The position numbers and the translations under genes are program-made. The notes below the pieces were generated by a model that saw only the letters and a program-made list of their open reading frames with translations, made no database searches and was not told the DNA's origin. A stretch of DNA of 64,000 bases from Telopea speciosissima (taxonomy: Eukaryota > Streptophyta > Magnoliopsida > Proteales > Proteaceae): the NCBI RefSeq assembly GCF_018873765.1, contig NC_057924.1:11991001-12055000 (forward strand), in the 5' to 3' direction. Below, piece by piece: positions 37,721 to 52,700 of the stretch (its first letter is position 1; every line of letters begins with the position of its first letter).

Positions 37721-40700
37721 TCAGTTCATTGCATCATAATCATCCAACTTCTCATTGTACTCCAACACCTTCCTCTTTATCTTTGATGAATCTACCCATG
37801 TAACGAAGTCTTCCATGTTCCTCGTCACAAGAAATGCTGGGTCAGTAACTGTTTCTGGACCCACTCTAATATGCCCCTGTTCAATATATGTTACTGCTTC
37901 TTTCAAGTGCTCTGCAAACTTCAACCTCACCAGGACAGTTGATAGTCTGCGCCTGCAAACATACACAAATGATAAGGCAAAAGCTGTCAGCGTAACAACC
38001 TAATAGACTTAAGGCTGCTGATAATAGGCATCGCTAAAAGATGGAAATGGAAAACAAAGTAGAATATCCTTCACATCATCAGTCACCAGGAGAGGATGAC
38101 TGCATAGGATCCCCATATTTGTAACTTTCAAAGAAAGCATTCACAAGAGAACCTAAATGCATTGGAAGAATGCATACCTGCAAAAGGACGACACAGACAA
38201 GCGATCACACAAAGCCAAGCTCTTTCTGGAGGGAATCACGCCGATATTATAGCTGGCATTGATATGAGAACAGCATCAAAAGAATTTATGGGGAAAAGGA
38301 TAAGTATGGACTAATTGTCGGTGAAATTAAGAAGGCTCAAGTATTCCGATGTACTTTGACTGTGTTGTGCGTAAAATTGCAATGGTATTAATTAACAAGA
38401 AGTAAACATTAAGACAAAATCAGGTTTTCTCTGCAGTAATCTATCGTTTATCCAAAAAACCAAAAAGGCAAAAAGTCATTTTAGATGAACCGACCTGATA
38501 AGCTTATCAAGATGGCTCACCAATTTCAGCTACTTGGCAGGATTATGTGGCAATTCTGACTGTTGTATAGATAGGTTTAGGATTGGATTAGTGGTGCAGA
38601 CCAATTAGATCTGATGGATCTGATTGGCCTGAGGAAATGGGCCAACGGATGAAATAGGATGCGAAGAATCAGATCTGATGGTTCAGGTTGCTAAGATATG
38701 ATCTTCAATTTAACAGTTAGCATTTAATATGGTAACTACAGGATCCTAACAACAAAATTTCATAATAAAAAGCAGAATAAAAATCCCAATAACTAAATCG
38801 ATGGGAGAAGTTCAGAGGGAAGAAAGAGGGGGTCGATGGGTGGACTAATGAGAGGGAAAAAAAACAATTCCAAAAAGATAGGATCTGAAACTAGAACAAT
38901 GGATAAAAGAGAGAGAAGAGAGAGGAGTGATAGTGGGGGTGGCTGAGGACTAGGGAGAGAGAAGAGACAACTTTGCCAACTACCAAACTCAAACTTTCAT
39001 TATCAACTCAAATCCAACCTACCGTATGGGGGGATGCTTATCTGAAGAAAACAAAAGATTCTAGATCAACTCAATTTCTAATAAAATAAATCTCAAGTCT
39101 TTCCTAATAATTTAAAGGGAGAGAGTTCCCGAAAAGGCAGCGTGGCCCCTATGCCAAGGGGAGCGCAAGCGGAAGAATCAACAGCGGTGGGATTTCTAAC
39201 TTTCATGGGGGGCGGCCCTCCAGTGTCTGGGTGCAGGGGCCATGCTGGCCTTTCAGGCTTCTTTTTCCCTAATTTAAAACTAGCTTAATCGACTTCAAAA
39301 TCTAGGACTCTTGGACAGCTAGTCAACTTCTCTAATAAAGACTCTAGTTGCTGACTCTTGGACAGCTAGTCAACTTTTCTAACAAAGACTCTAGTTGCCT
39401 AACATTACTAACAATAGGATTCTGGGACAGCTAAAATAGGATGACTCCATCCATGGGACCCACTAATAAAATATTAATTTTTGTGCTCTCCTTAAGAAAC
39501 CCCCCCCCACTTTGGGCTTTATGTTTCATCCCATTACAATAATAAAGACCACAAACTATAGCCCAACCCAAACCATTACTAAAGCATGACCCAAATTTAA
39601 ACTGGGTCTACATTATTCCCTCTTTATTACAAAGATTCATCATCGAGTCTTATAATGAGGGAGAATCTCCACCACTCGAACAATATCCATAATCCTCAGC
39701 TTTAATGGTATTATCTTCCAGCGCTCTCACGATCAAAATCAAGAATGGCAAGCTTTGTCATGTTCAAAACTTGAAGGGGGAGAACAAAATCAACAACTCA
39801 GCCTTATCCCAACTTAATGGGGTCCGCTATAATAACAACAACAAAAAACTTAGCATTATCCCAACTTAATGGGGTCGGCTACATTGATCCAAACAAAACA
39901 AAATAGGGAAAACAGAGTTTTAACCAAAAAAGGACAGAAAAGATGGGCAAAGAGGGGTGGGGAAAGACATGAGAAATGAAAAATGTGAAATAAATAGAAA
40001 AATGAAAGATAGTAAGAGGGGTGAGGCATAGCCCAGCACATCGGGAGAATCTCAGCTAAATGGGGTCTGCGACATGGATCCTTGCCCTCCAATATGCTCT
40101 GTCCAAGGTCATACTTGGAACAAGACCTAGACTATGCATGTCCTTCCTCACCACTTCTCCTATGGTCATTTTAGATCTGCCCCTAGCTCTTTTAGCTCCT
40201 TCGATCAGAGTCATATCACTCATTCACTCCTCCTTACTAGGGCATCCCTAGGCCCTTGTTGAAAATGACCATACCACCTTAAACGACTCTCTCGGAGCTT
40301 GTCACTGATCGGGACAACTCCCAAGTCTGTTCTTATATGTTCATTCTGTATTTTATCCTTGTTTTTCCACACATCCATCTTAACATCCTCATCTTTGCTA
40401 CACAAAGCTCATCAATATGACACTTCTTAACTGCCCAACATTCTGCCCCATACATCATGGCCGGTTGAACAACAGTCCTATAGAACTTTCCTTTAAGCTT
40501 TAAAGGAATATGCCAGTCACATAGCACATAGCACTCCGGACGCATCTCTCCACTTCATCCATCCCATTGTAATTCTTTGTGAAACATCATCCTTAATGCC
40601 CCCTTCTTTATTTATGATTGACCTCAAGTATCTAAAATAGTCACTTTGCGGTATCTCTCTTTCATCAATTCGCACCATATCAGTATCAATTATAGTGTGA

Positions 40701-43700
40701 CTAAAATTACACATCATATACTCCGTCTTCGTTCTACTAATCTTAAAGCCTATTGTTTCCAAGGTTCACCTCCAAAGCTCTAGCTTAGAGCTAATCCCTT
40801 CTTTTGTCTCATCCACCAAAACGATATCATTGGCGAAGAACATACACCAAATGATCATAAAATCTAAAAATTTGACACAAAAGAGCAGAAATGGATTTAT
40901 CCAGAGGGGGGGGGGAATTAAATCATACGGACATTTATCTGTAATATTTTCCATAACCCTTAGACCCTATAACAGTTGTGAACAGGTCATATTATGCAAT
41001 GCAACCCACACAAATCATCATTATCATAATTCTGAATCACTAAATCAAATGATTCAGTAATCCAACACTAGGATGTATATATTAGCAAAGGATACTCTTT
41101 GAAAAGTTTATCATAGTAACGCTTCACAAGCTTTTGCTCCCAAGATGGATCCATACCATCTTCCTCAAGAACAGATGAACCTGTAGCCTTCTCTAATTTC
41201 CAATGGTCTTAATTTCCACAATATAATTGTCAAATTGTGTAGGTTCAATTGAAATCTTTTCTTGCCACTTCAAAACTTCAACTTCAATTTCAGTCATGGT
41301 CCATTTTCTTCTCTTGAATATCTCCATGATGCAGTCCAAGTCCATCGATTGGGCTATCAAGTAGGCCAAAATATTTGGCCCATCTCATTGGTCGAATTCT
41401 GCCCTTTTAATTCCCATTTGAATTCTGCCATATCTTGGTCCGTACTCTGTCACATCAAGCCAGCAGCTGAAAGAGTATTTTCAGATCTCGAGTGGGCCTC
41501 AAGACAGCTTGTGGAGATTGAATTGAAGCCCAAAACACTGTTCACATGAACAGTGTCCCAAACCATATTTTTCTTGAGTGGGGAATGCTTCTAGAAGATT
41601 CAGTGGGGCCCACCATCCAAGGCAATTTGCGTGGAGGAGGAATAGTCTACCTTCTATTTTTTGTCCTTTCCTCATTCATGCAACAGCCATAGTAAGATTT
41701 AGTTTCTATTTTCTTAAGTTACTATTTTTGTAACCTTGGCTGAATTAAAAAGTTTCTATTTTTATTTCAGTCTTTGTTTCCTTTTAGTTGGTGGAGACTA
41801 AGTTAGGATTTTATTATGTAGGGATCAAGTCTCAATTATTTCCTTGTAAAAGAGTTTCTAGATACTTTCTATTTTTGTAATCCATGCATCAATATAAATA
41901 AAGAGAAGGGGCTGGACAGAAGGTCACGATTTTGAGATTAGAGAAACAAGTTTGTTGCAAACTTTGGCTGTGAGAGGCCCAGGCAGAGTGAGAGGCTAAA
42001 CCCATTCTAAACCCCTTCTTCGTCTTCCTTTTTCCCTTCCCAATTGATACCTCTTTCTCCCTTGTTCTGGGTTTATTTTCTGGGCATAGCTGAGATCATT
42101 TGAGCCTATTGGACGCTACTGGTTTCTTCAATTGAAACCCATATTGAAGATCAAGTTTCTGTGGTTTCTCCTAATATTGTGCCCTAAATCAAGAACTCAG
42201 GTAAACTGAAATCAACCCAATGGGTTTGCACTGAAATTTTGGCAGTTGTTTCATCCTATTAAGACCTGCACCCAACTGGAATTTGAGACCTTACAGTTGA
42301 CTATTGGTTAGTGTTCTGATCACATTCAGTTTTCTGGGTTTACCCTCAGTTTATACCCTGCGAGATTGAAATTGTGCTACTGTTAGTGAATTATTTGGGC
42401 TGAGGTTAGATCCTGCAAGTGTAGGGTATTATTGAGACTTTAGGATGTTATCATATATACTGTCTACTTGCTGATTTATATTGATATTAGTTCTGTAATC
42501 GGTAATTGTTTGGAGTTGGTTAGTGATCCTATCTGGGGTTAGGGATGTTCCATACCTTGCCCTACATTACTCCAACTTCTTCCACTTCTGTCATTCCCAA
42601 CACTTTATCACATAGGCTTTTGGTCCTATTGGCAAGCTCTCGAAAACTTGCTCAAAGATCAAGAAATCCATCCTCAAATCTCTTCATACTTTCTCCATCT
42701 GAAGTTGAAGTGAAATAACTTGAGATTGAAGTAGGTCATAATTAATCGCCATGGGAAAAAAGAGTTTCGGCTCCGATACCAAACTGATGCAGAAAAATTA
42801 GATCCAAAGGATCTAATTGGCCTACAGGTACTGGTCCCATCGATAAAATAATCCGAGAAAATACAGATCTGATGGATAAGGTTGCAAAGATCTAACAGTC
42901 AGATTTTAAGATGATAACTACAAGATCTTAACAACTAGCCTCAAAAATTATAATCTGAAAAAAAAATCTCAAATAATTGAACCGATGGGAGAAGTTGAGA
43001 GGGCAGAAAGAGGTGGCGATGGGTGGACTGAAGCCATGGAAAAGGGAAAAAACCTTCCCAAAAATAGGATCTGAAACTAGAACAATCGATAAAAGAGAGA
43101 GAGAGGGAAGGCCATCAATTAGAAGAGAATGGTAGAAATAGCATGAGAGAAAAAAGGGGATGAAAATAGGGAGAATTCTTACCATGGGGGATGAATGAGA
43201 GAGAGTAACAGTGGGGGTGGGGGAGGAAAGAGAAGAGACAAGTTTGGCACCTACCAAACAACTCAACTTTCATATCAACTTAAATCCAATCCACCATATG
43301 AGGGGGTACAATGCTAATAGACTTTGTAGAAAACCTAGGACCTATAACCAGTAACTTGAGAGAGAAGAAAAGATGAGGAAGAGGAGAGAACTATTAAACT
43401 TGTTGTCTTTATTGATAGGAAAGCCCCTCTATTTATAATAGAGGGGAAATTACAAATAGAAAGGGAAACTCCTAATCAGATTAGGAATTCCTAATCATGA
43501 TAGGATTCCAAGTTATAATAGGAAAAGAACTAAAACTAACAACTCAAACTGAAACTAAGACTAACAACTCACAGTAGAATTAGGACTTGACATAATTAGA
43601 AACTAGGACTCCAACTAAGACTAGGAAAATAGAAGATATGCATATCAACCAAATCACTGAACAGTGTCACGTGAACAATACTTCTCAACACTCCCCCTCA

Positions 43701-46700
43701 AGCTGGATTATACAAATAAATAAATAAAGAAGATCCAGCTTGAACTAAAGACAAAAGAACTCCTAATAATGCTAATACTCCCCCTCAAGTTGGCGCATAT
43801 AAGGTACTAATGCCCAACTTGAACAAAATAAAAAAAACTAAGTTGTAGTAGAATCCAGCTAGACATATGACTGCAGCTCCCAAATAAACCTTCAAGAACT
43901 TGAAAAAATAGATCTTCAAAACTTGGATAGACATGATCAGCAAACCGTGACTGGAATGTCTTCCAAAAAAGGCAGCTTTCAACGATCTTCAATAGCTATC
44001 CAGTGATGAATCTCAGATTGTCATAGTAGAATCTTGAAGTGAAATAACTAGAGCAGCAAGTAGCGAAAACAAACTGTATCAACCCAATCGAAAGTCCTCA
44101 AATAGGCAACAACCAAATATCTTCAATATTTCAATACTTCAATCTCCCCCTTACGGCAGACTCAACCCAATAACAAAGTAGATACCCATTGGCAATGGTG
44201 AAAACTCTGATCGTCTATGCTTTGCACCAAGTGTTCCTGCAAGTTCTGCTTCTACAATGTCTGCAGGTGTACTGTACATAATCCCCCCCTCACGTGTAGT
44301 ACACGTGGACATAACAGAGATAATGTAAAAGATAGGGCAAAAACATAATATTCCAGAATTTTCTAAAAGTGCTATGGGTAATTAAAAAGGAAGGAATGGC
44401 AAAATTGTAATTTACCAGAAGTTTCCAATGGTGTTATGGGTAAATGCCAAAGGTATGTTTTGAGATATGAAGGGAATTAGAATTATTGAAATGGAACTGT
44501 GTTGGAAAAAAAAAAGGATGGCATGACTGTAATTTGGTGGAAATCCACTTTTAAATACAATCCAAGCCTAAGGGCAAACTGGTAATAAACCAGAATTTTC
44601 AAGGGTCAATTGGGTAGTCAAATAGGGGAATGTATTAAAAGGTAATGACAGTTCCGTAAAAAACCAGAATTTTGCACGGGCCTTTTTGGTAAACAAAAAG
44701 CAATGGGATGCAATAAGTAAAATAATGGCTATGGAGAGTGACAATCTTGTAAATAACCAGAATTGTCAAGGGGCTCTTGGGTAGATAATTTAGATGAAAT
44801 CTACTTACAAATACCACCCAAGGCAAAAGGGTAATGTTGGAATGAGCAGTAAAATAAGGACAAAGGTAGATAAGAAAAGGTGATAAGGGCATAAAAGGGA
44901 ACTTAAAGAATAAAATAAAACGCTAGGAATAAAGTAGAGTAACCAAAAAGGAAACCAACTCATAAAAGGAAACCCACTTTGAGATATTGGATGCCTTCCT
45001 AGCGCAACCAGCCAAAAACAATATAACTCTGTCTTCAACGGTTCAACCTCACGATGGGAGAAAGAACCAACCACAAGAGGAAAACGAGCCACAGAGGAAA
45101 ACGAGAACCAGCAGCCAACTGATTCTTCGATCAGAAACAGCAGCAGCTCATGGAGAAAATTAATGTAATCTCCAAAAACTCAGATCGGAAAGCAGGGAAA
45201 GGAGGAGGCGGAACAAAAGCTGCAACTTCAACCTGCAACTCCAATCTAGCGGTAGGGGAACAGTAGCAATAAATATTTGACTCCGTGGAAGAACAGCTTC
45301 AATCGAACCAGCAGCAACAAAATACCAGCAAAGAATCGATACCACCAGAAATCAATAGCCAACATCAGAGAACAAGAGCCCATCCAACAACTAAGCCAAG
45401 CAACACTCAGCAAGACGAAAACCAGAAAATCAGAGATCTTCCTCACGATAAGCAAAGAGAAACTGAGCAAAAATAGGGCAGGTCCTGAACTCCAGCCCCT
45501 CGATCACCGTCAAAAAAGGGATTGCTCCTTCAACGAAAGCAGGTTCTTCAGAAGCATCTACAGCTCGGAACCAGGTTCTTCATTAATCGATCAACAAATC
45601 AGTATTTAATCTGCAACTCATCTAAAGAGCAGAAATCAGATTCGAAATCTGATGTAGAGTTTTCAGAATCGAATAAATGAATTGAGTACATGAAACCCTA
45701 GTTCTTCTTTTTCTATGAACTAGGGTTTTCTTCTTCAAACCAGAAATTAAAATCGACTCTCAAAACAGCAATCTTGGAGAGAATCAGTCACTGGTTGCCT
45801 AGCTCTGATACCATGTAGAAAACCTAGGACCTGTAACCAGTAACTTGAGAGAGAAGAAAAGATGAGGAAGAGGAAAGAACAATTAAACTTGTTGTCTTTA
45901 TTGATAGGAAAGTCCCTCTATTTATAATAGAGGGGAAATTACAAATAGAAAGGGGAACTCCTAATCAGATTAGGAATTCCTAATCATGATAGGATTCCGA
46001 GTTATAATAGGAAAAGAACTAGAACTAACAACTCAAACTGAAACTAAGACTAACAACTCACAGTAGAATTAGGACTTGACATAATTAGAAATTAGGACTC
46101 CAACTAGGACTAGGAAAATAGAAGATACACATATCAACCAAATCACTGTTCACGTGAACAGTGTCATGTGAACAGTACTTCTCAACACTTTTCTAATAAA
46201 AACTCTAGTTGCGTAACATTACTAACAATAAGACTCTAGGACAGCTAAAATAGGATAACTCTATCAATAGATTCTAGGGATAGCTACCGTGTTATCCTTA
46301 AGACCCCCACTTTTGGACTTTATATTTCAGCTCATTACAACAATAAATACCAAACACTACAGCCCAACTAAAACAATTACTAAAACCTGACCCAACTTTA
46401 ACCGGACCTGCATTAATTAACCACATGTTAAATTTCAGGATCTATCTCAATCAAATACACTTTCATGTATTGGCATGCATCCTTGTATTTTACAGCCGTC
46501 CGTGTATGCCCATGCACCCTCTTGTAGTCCCTAGATTTTCAGAGCTTCATTTGCCCACTTGGCAAACTTTGCTGAGTCTGAAACTTGACGCATAGGCGGA
46601 ACTTGAGATCTACCTGTCTGCAAATTTTGGGGGCCCTCTGATCTGCCACATGGCAGAAATTGAGCCCTTCAGACAAGCTTATCAGGACATCCCATCCTAG

Positions 46701-49700
46701 CTAACTTAGCCCTAACAAAAATAGACACAAAGACAAAAGCTGAAACAAAATAACACTCTGAAAGGAGTTTGAGCACCCCTAACAATTGAAAGAAGTTGCT
46801 CTTAATGCCAACATTAATATGGCAGGGAAACATCATTCATATCTTTCAACACCAAATTCAGCATTCAGATCTTTCATCACCAAATTCAGCAGCTCTCACT
46901 ATAATCTTTTTTTTTTTCAGTAATCAGCTCTCACAATAATCAAAGCTATGTAAATGAAACTCTCTAAAAACTTTACTCCTAAATTACGGCAGGTCGTAGA
47001 GCAGCGCCCTTGCCAAAGCTGTTACGGTCAACCTCAAATAACCTCAGTGTCACACAATTGATCAATGTAAGCCATCAACCTTCACTTTCTGGATCTTGAA
47101 GTTTCCATGCACATATAGCTTTTATCCTTCAGTGTTCTCTCTGAGCATTATGTTGCATGCTTTTCATAGCTTATCTTAGCATTATGTTGCATTCTTTTCA
47201 TAACTCAACTTAAAAAACAGATTATAAATAATTATAAGATGAGGGATGCTGTACAATTTTCAAATCTGAACACAGTTCCAACTACTAATAAATCACGAAA
47301 CTCAAAGCCCCATCATTGAAATGTTAACACCCCCCCCCCCCCCAACACCCCAAAACACACACACACACACTATACACAACCATGGTTTGAAATTTTAGCG
47401 AAATATTTTGGTTTTGAGAAGGGCCGAAAAGAAATGAGTATTAAAATTTACGAAATTTGCAAAATATTTCAAATTTAACAAAAAATGACTGAAATATTTT
47501 GGTTCAATAGGGGTCGAAATCCCACCGAAATCCAAAATTTTGAACCTTGCACAGAACACCCCCCCCCCTTCCATACACATACCAACACAGAATAGGCAAT
47601 AACCATTACTAAATACTTGGGATTCAATACCACTAGCACTACCAACTAAATAAGGTGCACAATGCCAGAGTGCAGATTCCAGCCAGTGCCCTCTCACATA
47701 ATGAGATGTCTACCATTCTCTGTATTGCCATTGGTGTGGCATGCAGATTCCTCGCTGCACTGGCATTGTGGGAAACCCTCTCCTAATAAAAAAAAATAGC
47801 AAACAAAATTAAAGCAAGTTTAATTCAAGATTCAACACAAGTTCTGATGAGCAATTGTATTAAATGGCCTGAGATGCAGTGCTCTTGGTGGGATTCCAAG
47901 TTGGAGATAGCTGGGATACCTTCTCTGCAGTAAGTGAGATACCTACATATCCTTTTTCCTTCTTCTTCTTATTTCTATTTGTTAACAGCCTTGGGAATTA
48001 ATGCTTAGATGATCTGATCGATCACCCCAGCCTCTTACTTATAACAAAAACAAATTACAGCAAAATATGAATTCCCCCCAATCCTATTCCTACTAGGAAT
48101 TCCCACTATAACTAGGAATCCCAAATAAAAATCGTATAGGGGGGAAAAACAGGAATAAAACAATTAAAACATAAACAAAATAAAATAAGTAATAAAAGCC
48201 AACTAGGACTAGGTTACCCCTAGTGGTTAACGTAGCCAATCTCAACACTCCCCCTCAAGTTGGAGCAAAGATGTCGATCATGCCCAACTTGACTAGATTG
48301 GGATGAAACAGCTACCCAGACAATCCCTTAGTGAAGATATTTGCAAGTTGATCAGTAGACGTCACAAAGGGAATGCAAATCAGCCCTGCCTCTAACTTCT
48401 CTTTGATGAAATGTCTATCCACCTCAACATACTTGGTACGATCATGCTGTACTGGGTTGTGTGCTATGCTGATTGCAGCCTTGTTGTCACAGTACAACAT
48501 CATAGGAAGACGAATAGGAACACCAAGATCTTGTAGCAACCCTTTAAGCCAGAGTAACTCACAAATACCCTGTGTCATAGCTCGAAACTCAGCTTCGGCA
48601 CTAGAACGAGCAACAACATTTTGCTTCTTACTACGCCACGTGACAAGATTTCTACCTACAAAGGAGCAATACCCAAAAATAGACTTGCGATCTGAAGAAC
48701 CAGCCCAATTAGCATCAGCGTATGCTTCTATCCGTAGATGACCATGTGTAGACAAAAGAATTCCTTTTCCAGGAGCTGACTTCAAATAGTGCAAGATACG
48801 AAGAACAGCCTCCATATGAGAAGAGTAGGGATCATGCATAAACTAGCTCACAGTACTCACGGCAACAGCAATGTCAGGACGAGTGTGTGAAAGATAAATC
48901 AGTTTCCCTACAAGTCTTTGGTACCGACCTTTATCAACAGGCTCACCCTCTTTCTCCTTGAGTTTAACAGTAGAGTCCATAGGAGTATCTGAAGGATGAC
49001 AGCCTAGCAACCCAGTCTCAGCCAATAAGTCTAGGACATACTTCCTCTGGGAGAGAAAAATGCCTTTAGAAGATCTGGCTACTTCAATCCCAAGAAAGTA
49101 TCGCAGTTTCCCTAGATCCTTAATCTCAAATTCTTGTCCAAGGAAGGTCTTCAACCATCTGATCTCATCACCATCATTGCCAGTAACCACTATATCATCA
49201 ACGTAGACTATAAGAACAGTGAGTTTTTCACCAACCCTCTTTATAAAGAGTGTGTGATCAGCATTACTCTGCTTATAGCCCACAGAAATCATGGCCTTGT
49301 GGAACCGCCCAAACCATGCTTGAGGTGACTGCTTCAGCCCATAAAGTGCACGCTTCAGTCTACATACTTTTCCTTGGTTTCTGTCACAAGAGAACCCTGG
49401 TGGAATGTCCATATACACCTCCTCATACTGTGTTCCATTTAGGAAGGCATTTTTTACATCTAGTTGTTGCAAATCCCATCCAAGGTTGACTGCACAAGAT
49501 AATAACACACGAACAGTATTTTACTTGGCAACCGGTGCAAAAGTTTCTTGGTAATCAATGTCGTATGTTTGAGTAAACCCCTTGGCCACGAGTCGTGCCT
49601 TATACCTATCCACAATGCCATCCACCTTCTGTTTCACCACAAACACCCATTTACATCCAACGGTTTTCTTCCCAGGTGGAAGAACCACAAGCTCCCATGT

Positions 49701-52700
49701 GTTATTTTTTTTCAAGGCTTTCATTTCTTCCATCATAGCTGCCTTCCACTTTCCGTCTGATAAAGCTTCCTGCCAATTGTTAGGAATACGAACAGAAGAA
49801 AGAGAAGAAACAAAGGCACGGAAGGATGGGGAAAGGGAATCATAAGAAACGACATGAGATATGGGATACTGAGTGCAAGTTCTGACACCTTTGCGAAGAG
49901 CAATAGGTAAATCAGGAACATTACCAGGTGGAGAGGTAGGTTCTGGATCCGGGTTCGGCAATTGGATGGGTACTGGAGCAACAGTTGATTGAACCTGCTT
50001 ATGTTTCCTTGCATAGGTCTTCATATTACTGGCATCAATCCTCCTCTAAAATTCACTAATAGTCCTCTGGATAGGAGTCTGGATCGGGGTAGCTTGCTCC
50101 CCCTGAATAGAAATGGTCTCCCCCTATATAGGAACCTCTCCCCCTGACTCGGGGGAAGTACTAGGGGCAGGCCGAACTGGTTCAGACTCATGGTAAACAG
50201 ACTAAAGTGGAGGTGGAGAGTCAATAGTCAGCACATCTTCACTAACACTCTCCTCCTGAAGAGGTGGGGACACATAATATGGAACATTTTCATGAAAGAC
50301 AACATCCATGCTGACAAAAGTCCGGTGGGATGGAGGGTAGTAACATTTGTACCCCTTTTGGGTAGCAGAATATCCCAAGAAAATGCAGCGGAGGCTACGT
50401 GGGTCAAGTTTACCAGGGGACCTTGTATCCCTGGCATAACAAACGCAGCCAAACACCTTAGGTGGGACTATAAAGGAAAAAGAACCAAGTAATAGCTCAA
50501 TAGGGGCCTTTGAAAGAAGAACCCGACTGGGCAGCCTATTAATTAAATAGGCCACAGTAAGGACAGCATCCCCCCAATAAAGGGAAGGGACATTGCGAGC
50601 AAACATAAGAGCCCTAGCCACCTCCAAGAGGTGGCGGTTTTTTCTCTCAGTCACACCATTTTGGGCTGGAGTGTCGACACAGCTAGTCTAATGGAGGATT
50701 CCATGTGCAACAAGGTATTTTTGGAACTGACCTTCCATATACTTTTTCCCATTGTCACTCCTCAAAATTTGAAGAGGGGCATTAAATTGGGTCTTAATCA
50801 TTTGATGAAAGTGCTGAAAACATAAAAATATTTCACTTTTTGTGTGCATAAAGTATACCCAAGTGAACCTAGAATAGCAGTCAATGAAAGTGACATACCA
50901 CCGATGGCCAGTCAGGGAAGCTTTCCTACTAGGCCCCCACACATCAGTATGAACGATATGAAATAAGGAAGATGATCTTTTATTAGAAATATGATAAGTT
51001 GAACGTGTCTGTTTAACCAAAACACAAGGCTCACAAAAAAAGTCTTCCTTATTACAGTCTTTAACTAATGCTGGAAATAAATTTGATATAGTACCTAAGG
51101 GGGGATGGCCTAGTCTAGAGTGCCATTTATGTAAGTCAGAGGAGAAAGATGTCGAAGGTAAAGTCTGAGTATGTTTAGGATCGCCATCAAGTAGGTACAA
51201 TCCACCATACACTTTACCCGATACAATCGTCTTCCCCCGAGTCCAGTTCCTGAAAGACACAGTGACTGAGAAAAAATGTCACTTTACAATTCAGGGATTT
51301 AGTGATACTGCTAATGGAAAGAAGGTTAGTTGTAAATTTGGGAATATGCAACACAGATGATAGTGTAAGGGAAGGAGAACAACCAATGGATCCCTTTCCT
51401 GAGATGGAGGAGAGGGACCAATCAGCAATTTTGACTTTGTCCTTACCAGAGGCAGGAGAATATGTATTAAAAAGGCTAGAAGAACCTGTCATGTGATCAG
51501 TAGCTCTAGAGTCTATGATCCATGGAGTGGATACTACTGATGCACAATGACCAGCAAAAGAAATACCTGTACGGGCAAAGAAGGAACCTGAATTGGCAGC
51601 AGACGTAGTAGAGGCAGTTGATGTGTTCAACATACGACGCAGAGCCTGAAGTTCTTCCTGGGAGAAACCAATGTCAGCAGTGGGAGTTGGAGCTACACTT
51701 TCAGTATGATTGGCTTTGTTTTTAGACTTAGCACAACCACATTTGGCCTCAAAATCAGCCGGCTTCCCGTGTAATTTCCAGTACTGAGCCTTAGTGTGAT
51801 ATGGTTTGTGACAATGCTCACACTTAACATGCTCTTTGGTAGTAGTAGTAGAAGCAGCAACACTGTCAGAAGACGCAACAGGAGTGGGGCCAACAGTCTG
51901 TAAGGCTGATCGCTCAACTTTAGGAGTAATCATCATGGCAGCCCTTCGTGTTTCTTCATTGTGAACACAAGAAAAGGTCTCCTCTAGAGTGGGGAAAGGA
52001 ACCCGTCCAAGAACTTGCACCCGAATAGGATCATAGTCATCATTGAGGCCAGCCAGGAAATCATAGACACGGAATTGGTCTACATAGGTGTGGTAGGCAG
52101 TAATATCAGCAGTAGTAGTAGGCTAAAACTGAGCATAGTGATCCAATTGCTGCCATAAACACTTGAGGGCAGCATAGTATTTGGTGACAGACATCTCCTT
52201 CTAAGTAGTGGTTTGGAGTGTCTTCCTGATTTCATATACCTGAGCACCATTACCTGAACGACCATAAGTCCCCTTGACAGCTGTCCATATTTGTGTAGCC
52301 GTGTCAAGGAGAAGATACTGACTAGAGAGGTCAGTGGTCATAGAGTTCAGAACAAAGGACATTACCATTGCATCATTGGCAGCCCATTTAGTACGAGCAG
52401 CACCTTCTTCAGTAGGTTGTTTGGTGGTGCCAGTAAGATGGCCAGTGAATCCCCTACCAGCCACTGTCAAGGATAATGATCTGGCCCAAATTAAGTAGTT
52501 GGTACCATCAAGCTTAATGGCAGCAGCATAGGGAAGAAAATCAGACCTTGTTTGATCCCCTCCAGAAGTAGCAGTAGTCATCTCTGAGTCACCCATGATT
52601 CATCCAGGCAGAAAAATCAGATCTGCCCTATGGTAACAAAAACAAAAGCTGGAATACAGCAACCAACTGCCCTTAAACCAAAACCGAGAAGCAGGGTTTA

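Larger units (their letters stand above)
38592..46412 (-). mobile_element. Non-autonomous LTR retrotransposon, host of nested insertions
   Basis: The 3' LTR is 38592-39612. The 5' LTR is 42785-46412, interrupted by a second element at 43325-46187. The two copies align collinearly (for example gatgggagaag, gatgggtggact, ataggatctgaaactagaac, gacagctaaaatagga). Next to the 5' LTR the minus strand reads TTTGGTATCGGAGCC (42769-42783), a Met-tRNA-type primer site. An AAAGAGGGAATAA purine tract precedes the 3' LTR. The 3.2-kb interior has no gag-pol; it holds a LINE remnant and, at about 41560-42570, an LTR-like plus-strand stretch with a TATAAATAAAG box that I cannot assign. No clean target duplication was found (attag versus ttaat). 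Confidence 0.65.

Noticed and set aside
43277..45609. Open frames inside the non-autonomous LTR element (for example 44635-45609)
   Set aside because: No gag, integrase, RT or RNase H motif. Frames occur on both strands and are interrupted at random.
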